Of a DNA stretch of 33,998 nt, positions 26,773-33,998 are shown one piece after another (position 1 is the first letter of the stretch; each line of letters opens with the position of its first letter). The translations under genes and the position numbers were made by a program. Origin of the DNA: Burkholderiales bacterium (GTDB lineage: Bacteria; Pseudomonadota; Gammaproteobacteria; Burkholderiales; Burkholderiaceae_C); NCBI GenBank assembly GCA_028869035.1, contig JAGWTL010000002.1:1-33998 (forward strand), read 5' to 3'. The notes under the pieces were generated by a model. It was not told where the DNA came from. It saw only the letters and a list, made by a program, of their open reading frames with translations, and did not search any database.

Positions 26773-29376
26773 TCAAACCGGCTGCGCCGGGCTGGTGTCG
26801 TGCAGCCCCATCTGCGCCAGCCAGTCTTCCAGCGGCTGCGGCTGGGCAAACAGATACCCCTGCAGCCGGTCGCACTGGTTGGCCAGCAGGAAGTCGGCCT
26901 GGGCACGGTTCTCCACGCCCTCGGCCACCACCTCCAGTCCCAGGTGATGCGCCATCGAGAGAATGGAGCGCACGATGGCGGTGTCGTTGACGTCGTGCGG
27001 CGTGTCCTGCACGAAGCTGCGGTCGATCTTGAGTTCGAACAGGGGCAGGCGCTGCAGATAACTCAGGCTGGAGTAGCCGGCGCCGAAATCGTCGATGGAA
27101 AAGCGTATGCCGATCTGCACCAGTTCGCTGATGCGTCGCAGGCAGTGCTCCCAGTCCTGGATGAACAGGCTCTCGGTCACCTCGAAGATCAGCTGGTGCG
27201 CCGGCGCGCCGGTGCTCTGCAGGATGGCACGCACACGCGGAACGAAATCGTCGCTGCGGAACTGGCGCGCACTGACGTTGACCGAGAGGGCCTGCGTCAG
27301 CCCGCCACGCTGCATGCGCGCCAGCGTCTGGCAGGCCTGTTCGATCACCCACTCGCCCAGCGGCAGGATCAGGCCGGTTTCCTCGGCCAGCGGGATGAAG
27401 CGCATCGGTGGCACCAGGCCGCGCAGGGGATGCAACCAGCGCACCAGCAGTTCGCCGGCCACGGCCTGGCCATGGGCATCCACCTGGGACTGCACATGCA
27501 GGCGCAGTTGGCCGGTGGCCAGCGCCTCCTTGAGCTCCTGCTCCAGGGCCAGCCGCTCCTCGACCTCGTGCTGCATGGTCAGCTCGAAGAAGGCGACGCG
27601 GTTGCGCCCCGTGGACTTGGCGCGGTACATGGCAGTGTCGGCCTCGCGCAGCAGGTCGTCGATCTGCTGGCCGGCCTTGGGGAACAGGCTGATGCCGATG
27701 CTGCCCGTGCTGGTGTAGCGGAAGCTGTCGATCAGGTGCGGCCGGTCCAGCGCGGCGCGCACCTTCTCGGCCACGGCCATGGCCGCGCGGGCGCTGGCCT
27801 CGACGTCCTGCCCCAGCTCGTTGATCAGCAGCACGAACTCGTCGCCGCCGATGCGCGCCACCGTGTCCTCGGAGCGCAGCAGGGCCTGCAAACGCGTGGC
27901 CACTTGGGTCAGCAGATAATCGCCGACCGAATGGCCACGCGCGTCGTTGATCTGCTTGAAGTTGTCGAGATCGACGAACATCACGGCCCCGTACTGGCGG
28001 TTGCGCCGGGCCTGCGCCAGCGCCTGTTCGATGCGGTCGCGCAGCAGGCTGCGGTTGGGCAGGCCGGTGAGGGCGTCGAAGTAGGCCAGCCGGAAGGTGT
28101 GGGCCTCGGCCTCCTTGCGATCGGTGATGTCGGCATTGAAGCCGTGCCACAGGGTGCTGCCGTCGGGCAGGCGCTCGGGCTGGGCATTGCACACGCGCCA
28201 GCGCAGGCCCTGCTCGGGCAGGATCACCCGGTACTCGAAGCGCCAGGGCTGCAAGGTCTGCGCCGAGGTCTGGATCGACCCCAGCACATCCTGCAGGTCA
28301 TCGGGATGGATGCGCTCCAGCAGCATGCTGGCATCCTCGCGCACCTGCTCGGGCGTGACCTCGTAGATGGTGCGCATGCCATGGCTGGCAAAGGGATAGC
28401 TCAGACGGCCGTCGGGGCTCATCTGGAACTGGTAGAGCACCCCGGGCACGTTCTGGCTCAGGTTGTCGAGCAGGTTCACCTGGGCCTGCAGCTGCTGGTT
28501 CAGACGCCGCCGCTCGGTGTTGTCGCGAAAGACGATGCTGCTGAGCCAGTGGCCGGCACGGTCCTGGTACAGCGCCGAGGTGAGTTCCACCTCGAAGAGG
28601 GTGCCGTCGCCGCGCCGCATGCGCAGCTCGCCGCGCGCCTGGCCGTCGCGCTGGCGCGCCGCCAGCAGCCCCGGCAGCCGGGGATCGGACAGATCGAGCA
28701 ATCCGCTGCGCCCACGCTGGCAAATCTCCGCCTCGCTCAGACCGAGCATGGCGCAGGCTGCCGGATTGGCCGACAGGATGGCGCCGCCGGGCTCGGCCTG
28801 GAACACGCCGTCCAGGGTGTGTTCGAACAGCTTCTGATAGCGGCCCAGGGCGAGTTGCAGCGCGGCCTGCTGGCGGTGCAGCTCGAGCTGCGCCATCACC
28901 TGGCGGGCCAGCAGGGCCAGGGTCTGCTGCTGTGCCGCGCTGAACTCGCGCGGCGCACGGTCGATCACGCACAAGGTGCCCAGGGCCTCGCCCTCGGGCG
29001 TGAGCAGCGGCGCCCCGGCGTAGAAACGGATGCCCGGTTCGCCGGTGACCAGGGGGTTGTCGCGAAAGCGGGGATCGCGCTGCGCATCGTGCACCACCAT
29101 GACCTCGCCGGGCTGCTCGATGGCCACGCTGCAGAAGGCCTGCTCGCGCGGCGTCTCCTGCTGCGCCAGGCCCACGCTGGACTTGAACCACTGGCGATCG
29201 GCATCGATCAGGCTGACCAGGGAGATCGGCATGCCCAGCCACTGCGAGGCCAGCTGCGTCAGCTCGTCGAAGCCCGGCGTGCGCGGGGTGTCCAGCACGG
29301 CATAGCTGTCCAGGGCCAGCAGCCGGCGCTGTTCCGCCGCCAGTCTCTCATCCTGCGCGGGCGGTGTCGGGGTCAT
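26773..29376 (-). CDS. GAF-PAS-(PAS)-GGDEF-EAL c-di-GMP signalling protein
   Basis: GAF-like N-term (VLDTPRTPGFDELTQLASQWLGMPISLVSLIDADRQWFKS); GGDEF motif RIGGDEFVLLINEL; EAL-domain motifs (GELLVRW, FEVTES, SIDDFGAGYSSLSYLQRLP, KIDRSFV, VVAEGVE). Confidence 0.94.
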   Translation of the reverse strand: MTPTPPAQDERLAAEQRRLLALDSYAVLDTPRTPGFDELTQLASQWLGMPISLVSLIDADRQWFKSSVGLAQQETPREQAFCSVAIEQPGEVMVVHDAQRDPRFRDNPLVTGEPGIRFYAGAPLLTPEGEALGTLCVIDRAPREFSAAQQQTLALLARQVMAQLELHRQQAALQLALGRYQKLFEHTLDGVFQAEPGGAILSANPAACAMLGLSEAEICQRGRSGLLDLSDPRLPGLLAARQRDGQARGELRMRRGDGTLFEVELTSALYQDRAGHWLSSIVFRDNTERRRLNQQLQAQVNLLDNLSQNVPGVLYQFQMSPDGRLSYPFASHGMRTIYEVTPEQVREDASMLLERIHPDDLQDVLGSIQTSAQTLQPWRFEYRVILPEQGLRWRVCNAQPERLPDGSTLWHGFNADITDRKEAEAHTFRLAYFDALTGLPNRSLLRDRIEQALAQARRNRQYGAVMFVDLDNFKQINDARGHSVGDYLLTQVATRLQALLRSEDTVARIGGDEFVLLINELGQDVEASARAAMAVAEKVRAALDRPHLIDSFRYTSTGSIGISLFPKAGQQIDDLLREADTAMYRAKSTGRNRVAFFELTMQHEVEERLALEQELKEALATGQLRLHVQSQVDAHGQAVAGELLVRWLHPLRGLVPPMRFIPLAEETGLILPLGEWVIEQACQTLARMQRGGLTQALSVNVSARQFRSDDFVPRVRAILQSTGAPAHQLIFEVTESLFIQDWEHCLRRISELVQIGIRFSIDDFGAGYSSLSYLQRLPLFELKIDRSFVQDTPHDVNDTAIVRSILSMAHHLGLEVVAEGVENRAQADFLLANQCDRLQGYLFAQPQPLEDWLAQMGLHDTSPAQPV

Positions 29377-30206
29377 GCCAGCGGTCCTTGCACCAGCGTC
29401 TGCGCAGGCAGGCGGTCGATCTCGGCCAGCAAGGCGGCCAGCGCGCGGCCAGCGGCATCCAGCACGGCACGCCCCTGTTCAGCCGTGGCGGCGGCCGCGT
29501 TACCCACCGCACCGGCCGGGTTGTAGTCCTGCATCTGCCAGCCCAGCCTGGCGCTCTTGCCGTTGCCCAGGATGGGAAATTGTGGCGCGCGCTGCTGCGA
29601 GGCGGAAGCAAAGTTCTGCGCCTGCGCCATGGCCACTTGAGCGGGCTTGAGCGCCAGCATCATGGCGGTCTCGATCTGCCCGGCGTGGATGCCGAAGCGA
29701 TGCTCCTCGGCGCTGAACAGGCCCTCGACCTGCGCGCCCAGGGGCAGGTCGAACCAGTTCACGCTGTAGACGAGCAAACCCAGCCGCGCGCGCAGATCAC
29801 GCGCCACGATGTCCATCACGCCGACCTGGCCACCGTGCGCGTTGAGCAGCACCAGCTTCCTGACGCCGGCCCGCGCCACCGACTCGCCGATCTCGGTCCA
29901 CAGGCTGATGACGGTGTGGGCGGACAGCGTGAGCGTGCCGGGATAGGCCTGGTGCTCGGGGCTCAGGCCCACGGTCTGGGTCGGCAGGAAGAGCACGGGC
30001 AGGTCCGCAGCGATGTGCGGCAGGGCCGCGGCCACCACGCCGTTGGCCAGATCCGTGTCCACGCTCAGCGGCAGGTGCGGGCCGTGCTGTTCGATCGCGG
30101 CCACCGGCAGCACGGCAATGGCGCGCGCGGTGTCCAGCTGCGCGAAGTCGCGCGTGGAAAGGTCGGCCCAGAAACGCGGAGAGCTGGCGGGGGAAGGGGT
30201 GCCCAT
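29373..30206 (-). CDS. Creatininase-family amidohydrolase
   Basis: AIAVLPVAAIEQHGPHLPLSVDTDLANGVV; LLNAHGGQVGVMDIVARDLR; HAGQIETAMML. Confidence 0.88.
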   Translation of the reverse strand: MGTPSPASSPRFWADLSTRDFAQLDTARAIAVLPVAAIEQHGPHLPLSVDTDLANGVVAAALPHIAADLPVLFLPTQTVGLSPEHQAYPGTLTLSAHTVISLWTEIGESVARAGVRKLVLLNAHGGQVGVMDIVARDLRARLGLLVYSVNWFDLPLGAQVEGLFSAEEHRFGIHAGQIETAMMLALKPAQVAMAQAQNFASASQQRAPQFPILGNGKSARLGWQMQDYNPAGAVGNAAAATAEQGRAVLDAAGRALAALLAEIDRLPAQTLVQGPLA

Positions 30207-30274
30207 CCTTCTATCTTAGAGCCTCCGGCATCACCGACCGCGCCCGGGGGTCATCGCGGCCGAACCCGGCCGCT

Positions 30275-31504
30275 TCAGCGCTGGTACATCCAGCGGCGTG
30301 CCCAAGGCAGGCCATGGGCGCGCCGACCGGACTTGGTGCACAGCACCTGGTAAAGCGATATTTCATCGTGATCGAAAGCCCATTGGCAGCCAGCCAGGTA
30401 CACCCGCCAGATGCGCCAGCGGCGCTCGCCCACCATGTCGCGCAGCTTCTCGCCGGCAGCCTCGAAGGCCTGGCTCCACAGGCCGGTGGTGCGGGCATAG
30501 TGGCGGCGCAGGCTCTCCACGTCCAGCGCCTCCAGGCCGCCGGCCTGCAGGGTCTTGAGCACGGTGGCGATGTGCGGCAGCTCGCCTTGCGGGAAAACGT
30601 AGCGGTCGATGAAACGGCCGCCGCCGTAGGCGGTCTCGCCGTCGTTGACGTCGGTGGAGGTGATGCCGTGGTTGAGCACCCAGCCGCCGTCGGCCAGCAG
30701 GCCGTTGATGCAGGCGAAGTAGCCCTCCAGGTGCTTGAGGCCCACGTGCTCGAACATGCCCACGCTGGTGATGCGATCGTAGGGGCCCTGCACGTCGCGG
30801 TAGTCCTGCAGCCGGATCTCCACCCGGTCCTGCAGGCCGGCGGCGCGCACGCGCTCGGTGGCCAGCTCGAACTGGCGCTGCGATAGCGTGATGCCGATGC
30901 AGCGCGCGCCGAACTTCGCTGCAGCCCGCATGACCAGCGCGCCCCAGCCGCAGCCGATGTCCAACAGACGCTGGCCCGGCTGCAGCTGCACCTTGGTCAG
31001 GATGTGGTCGATCTTCTTGACCTGCGCCTCCTCCAGCGTTTCGTCGCCGTTCTCGAAATAGGCGCAGGAATAGACCATGGCCGGGTCCAGCCAGGCCTGG
31101 TAAAACGCGTTGGAGACGTCGTAGTGGTACTGGATGGCCGCGCTGTCGCTCTTCTGGGTGTGCTGGAAATGGCGCGCGATGCGCGTGAGGCGGCTCTCGG
31201 TCCGGCTGCCGGCTTCGGCCAGACGGTGCGCCATCTCCAGGATGTCGTCCACGCTGCCGTCCACATCGATCAGCCCCTCGACATAGGCCTCGCCCAGGCT
31301 GTCCAGCGTGGGCGAGAGCAGCAGGGGCACGGCGCTGGCCTTGCGCACCCGGATCACCACCTTGGGCGTGCTGAAGTCCCCCAGGCGCAGGCCCGAGCCG
31401 GGCGCCGGGTTCTCGCCCCACTGCACGAGCAGGGGCAGCTGGGTCTTGGACTTGATCTGAGCCACCCAGGGGCTCAGCACCGCTTCCATGCCGGTCGCCA
31501 TCAT
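30275..31504 (-). CDS. Cyclopropane-fatty-acyl-phospholipid synthase-family SAM methyltransferase
   Basis: AIQYHYDVSNAFYQAWLDPAMVYSCAYFENGDETLEEAQVKKIDHILTKVQLQPGQRLLDIGCGWGALVMRAA; start at MMATG with GGAGGGGAG upstream. Confidence 0.92.
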   Translation of the reverse strand: MMATGMEAVLSPWVAQIKSKTQLPLLVQWGENPAPGSGLRLGDFSTPKVVIRVRKASAVPLLLSPTLDSLGEAYVEGLIDVDGSVDDILEMAHRLAEAGSRTESRLTRIARHFQHTQKSDSAAIQYHYDVSNAFYQAWLDPAMVYSCAYFENGDETLEEAQVKKIDHILTKVQLQPGQRLLDIGCGWGALVMRAAAKFGARCIGITLSQRQFELATERVRAAGLQDRVEIRLQDYRDVQGPYDRITSVGMFEHVGLKHLEGYFACINGLLADGGWVLNHGITSTDVNDGETAYGGGRFIDRYVFPQGELPHIATVLKTLQAGGLEALDVESLRRHYARTTGLWSQAFEAAGEKLRDMVGERRWRIWRVYLAGCQWAFDHDEISLYQVLCTKSGRRAHGLPWARRWMYQR

Positions 31505-31753
31505 GAATCTCCCCTCCAAAGAGCGTTTCATGCACAGGCCAGCCAGACGGCCTGTTGTCATCTCCGACGCACGCATCATTCGGACCAGAAAATGCAGCGG
31601 GAATTCGATAGTGTCTATGAGGACCATAGGGAATTCAAGGCTTTCAGCCTTGGCTTATATTCATGGCCGGCCCCATCCCCAGACGGTGCCCGCGGGGAAC
31701 TTGCGCCAGCCTGGCGCACTCCCATCCTCCTGCCGCCCCTCCGGAAGTCCTTG

Positions 31754-33904
31754 ATGCCCCTGCCCCCTGTACTGCGCAAGCTGTTTTTCATCGTCCTGAC
31801 CCTGGTGTTCTGCGGCGGCGCCCAAGCCCAGGGGGTCTCAAGCGCCGGCGGCGCCGTGCTCACCACACCCCAGTCGCGTACCGAGCTGCTGGCCCACGCG
31901 CCCGAAGGCGTGTCGCCCGGCCAGCCGGTCTGGGTGGGCCTGCAGATCCAGCACCAGGAACACTGGCACAGCTACTGGAAAAACCCCGGCGACTCCGGCC
32001 TGCCCACCGAACTGGCATGGACACTGCCGCCCGGTGTCCAGGCCGGTGACATCGCCTGGCCGATCCCGAAGAAACTCCCGGTCGGCCCCCTGGTCAATTA
32101 CGGCTACGAAGGCACGCTGCTGCTGGCCGTGCCCCTGACCATCACGCCCGACTTCAAGCCGCCCCTGCTGGGCCAGGACCTCACGGTCAAGCTGCGCGCG
32201 AGCTGGCTGATCTGCAAGACCGAGTGCATACCTGAGGAAGGCGAGTACACCCTGCGCATTCCGCTCAAAAGCTCCACCGCCTTGAACGGCGCCACCTTCG
32301 AGGCCGCGCGCCAGGCCCAGCCCCGGGCCCTGGACACGGACAGGAACAGCCGCGTCCAGATCGAGGGCCAGACCCTCAAGCTCAGCGTCGCCGGCCTGCC
32401 GGCCAGCCTGCGCGGCAAACAGCTCGACGCCTTCCCCGAGACCGCCGAAGTCATCCCTCCCGCGGCGCCCTGGCAGCAAAGCTGGCAAGGCGCCGTGTGG
32501 ACGGCCGAGTTGCCGCTCATGGCGCAGCGCAGCGCCAGCCCCAAGCTCCTGCCCGTGCTGCTGACCCAGGGCGGCCAGGGCTGGCGTGTCGAGCTGCCGG
32601 TCCAGGGCAATTGGCCGGCCGGCGCCGCGCCCGCCACTGTTTCGCCGGCCCTGCAGGCCGCGCTCGCGGCCAATGCCGCGACGGCCGCTCCGGTCACGCC
32701 TCTGGGTTTCTACGCGGCCCTGCTGGGCGCCCTGCTCGGCGGCCTCATCCTCAACCTCATGCCCTGCGTGTTCCCGGTGCTGGCCATCAAGGTGCTGAGC
32801 TTCACGCGCCACGCCGACGACCACCGCAGCCACCGCCTCAGCGGCCTGGCCTACACCGCCGGTGTCATCGTCAGCTTTTTGGCCCTGGGCCTGCTGCTGC
32901 TGGGCCTGCGCGCCGCGGGCCAGAGCCTGGGCTGGGGCTTCCAGCTGCAGAACCCGGGGGTGGTGGCCGCGCTCGCCGCCCTCTTCACCGTCATCGCGCT
33001 CAACCTGGCCGGCGTGTTCGAGTTCGGGCAGTTCGCGCCCAGCTCGCTGGCGGCCTTCCAGGCGCGTCATCCGGTCGTTGACGCCTTCCTCACCGGCGTG
33101 CTCGCGGTGGCCATCGCCTCGCCCTGCAGCGCCCCCTTCATGGGCGCCTCGCTGGGCCTGGCCGTCACGCTGCCGGCCGCGCAGGCCCTGCTGATCTTCG
33201 CCACCCTGGGTCTGGGCCTGGCCCTGCCCTATCTGCTCGCCAGCTTCGTCCCGGCCTTCGCGCGCCTCTTGCCCAAGCCGGGTGCGTGGATGGACGCGCT
33301 GCGCAAGTTCTTCGCTTTCCCCATGCTGCTCACGGTGGTCTGGCTGGTCTGGGTCATGGGCCACCAGAGCGGCATGAACGGCGCTGCGGCCCTGCTGGTC
33401 CTGCTGGTCGCGCTCAGCGCCGTGATCTGGGCGTTCACGCTCGCCGGCCGCCTGCGCACGGTGCTGGCCAGCCTGCTCATTGCCCTGGGCGCCTGGGGCG
33501 CCTGGGCGCTCGGCCCCTACCTGTTCCAGGAAGAAAGCGCGACCACCCTTCAGGCCGGCGACGAACGCTGGCTGCCCTGGAGCCCGGAACGCCAGCAGGC
33601 CCTGCTGGCCGATGGCAAGACCGTCTTCGTGGACTACACCGCCGCCTGGTGCGTGACCTGCCAGTACAACAAGCAGACCACACTGGCCGACGCCGAAGTG
33701 CTGGCCGACTTCGACGCGAAAAAAGTCGTGATGCTGCGCGCCGACTGGACCCGGCGCGACCCGGCCATCACCGCCGCGCTGGCTCAGCTGGGCCGCAACG
33801 GTGTGCCGGTGTATGTCCTCTACCGCCAGGGACGCGCCCCCCTGCTGCTGTCCGAAGTCCTGTCCGTGAACGAATTGCGCCAGGCCCTGGCCACGCTCTA
33901 TTGA
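31754..33904 (+). CDS. DsbD/ScsB-like protein-disulfide reductase (periplasmic domain, membrane domain, C-terminal thioredoxin-like domain)
   Basis: Signal peptide; HWHSYWKNPGDSGLPTELAWTLPPG; membrane domain NLMPCVFPVLAIKVLSF; C-terminal DYTAAWCVTCQYNK (CxxC); ATG at 31754 rather than the track start. Confidence 0.92.
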   Translation: MPLPPVLRKLFFIVLTLVFCGGAQAQGVSSAGGAVLTTPQSRTELLAHAPEGVSPGQPVWVGLQIQHQEHWHSYWKNPGDSGLPTELAWTLPPGVQAGDIAWPIPKKLPVGPLVNYGYEGTLLLAVPLTITPDFKPPLLGQDLTVKLRASWLICKTECIPEEGEYTLRIPLKSSTALNGATFEAARQAQPRALDTDRNSRVQIEGQTLKLSVAGLPASLRGKQLDAFPETAEVIPPAAPWQQSWQGAVWTAELPLMAQRSASPKLLPVLLTQGGQGWRVELPVQGNWPAGAAPATVSPALQAALAANAATAAPVTPLGFYAALLGALLGGLILNLMPCVFPVLAIKVLSFTRHADDHRSHRLSGLAYTAGVIVSFLALGLLLLGLRAAGQSLGWGFQLQNPGVVAALAALFTVIALNLAGVFEFGQFAPSSLAAFQARHPVVDAFLTGVLAVAIASPCSAPFMGASLGLAVTLPAAQALLIFATLGLGLALPYLLASFVPAFARLLPKPGAWMDALRKFFAFPMLLTVVWLVWVMGHQSGMNGAAALLVLLVALSAVIWAFTLAGRLRTVLASLLIALGAWGAWALGPYLFQEESATTLQAGDERWLPWSPERQQALLADGKTVFVDYTAAWCVTCQYNKQTTLADAEVLADFDAKKVVMLRADWTRRDPAITAALAQLGRNGVPVYVLYRQGRAPLLLSEVLSVNELRQALATLY

Positions 33905-33930
33905 TGTTTTCTTTATTCATGACACCTGCC

Positions 33931-33978
33931 GTTCAGGCTGAGCCTGTCGAAGCCCTTCGACAGGCTCAGGGCGAGCGG
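33931..33978. repeat. Palindromic dispersed-type repeat downstream of dsbD
   Basis: GTTCAGGCTGAGCCTGTCGAAG-CC-CTTCGACAGGCTCAGGGCGAGCGG: perfect 15-bp inverted repeat (33938-33952 / 33955-33969) around a 2-nt centre. Confidence 0.8.
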
Positions 33979-33998
33979 ATGTGAGGTGCTTGTCATGA

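Noticed and set aside
26299-29526. 1075-aa plus-strand ORF opposite the GGDEF-EAL gene
   Set aside because: Antisense open frame typical of high-GC DNA; low-complexity H/Q/R/G/A-rich translation with no domain features, while the minus strand encodes a clear multidomain protein
30256-30273. GCGGCCG-AACC-CGGCCGC hairpin just after the methyltransferase stop
   Set aside because: Short 7-bp stem without a T tract; common by chance in such GC-rich sequence
31004-31753. Upstream extension of the dsbD ORF in the track
   Set aside because: Overlaps the antisense methyltransferase gene and lacks dsbD similarity; the signal peptide begins at the ATG at 31754
31838-33364. 508-aa minus-strand ORF opposite dsbD
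   Set aside because: Highly charged E/G/R/Q-rich shadow ORF antisense to a clear DsbD-like gene
1-33998. CRISPR arrays, tRNA/rRNA genes, transposases, phage or toxin-antitoxin genes
   Set aside because: None recognised on reading; no regularly spaced repeats and nearly all space is filled by ordinary coding genes

Overview
The window is a high-GC chromosomal segment that looks like Burkholderiales (probably Comamonadaceae), judged from gene order and protein character. About half of it is a flagellar locus: flhA (3' part), flhF, an flhG-position gene, fliA, then flgN-flgM-flgA on the minus strand, diverging from flgBCDEFGHIJKL on the plus strand. Downstream are a degenerate EAL/HDOD (YuxH-type) protein and a 4-nt-overlapping cassette (EamA transporter, PLP aminotransferase, PhzF, VOC protein). 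These are followed by a histidine phosphatase, DUF2917 and a LysR regulator, two PilZ-like genes flanking slyX and cynS, a GAF/PAS/GGDEF/EAL protein, a creatininase-family amidohydrolase, a CFA-synthase-like methyltransferase, and a DsbD/ScsB-like protein. A palindromic dispersed-type repeat lies at the right edge. Observations most worth a second look: (1) the FlhG-position protein lacks a recognisable Walker A P-loop but keeps a QAxxL N-terminus resembling the FlhF-activating helix; (2) a DUF1348/NTF2-like gene behind cynS appears disrupted by an internal out-of-frame deletion; (3) there is a near-consensus sigma28 promoter for flgMN and a weaker one facing flgB; (4) several c-di-GMP-type genes cluster next to the flagellar operon; (5) a low-GC lipoprotein gene sits between two similar terminators inside the flagellar cluster; (6) inverted repeats overlap the Shine-Dalgarno regions of cynS and the second pilZ gene. 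I found no RNA genes, CRISPR arrays, transposases or phage genes. All calls come from reading the sequence; no database search was run.
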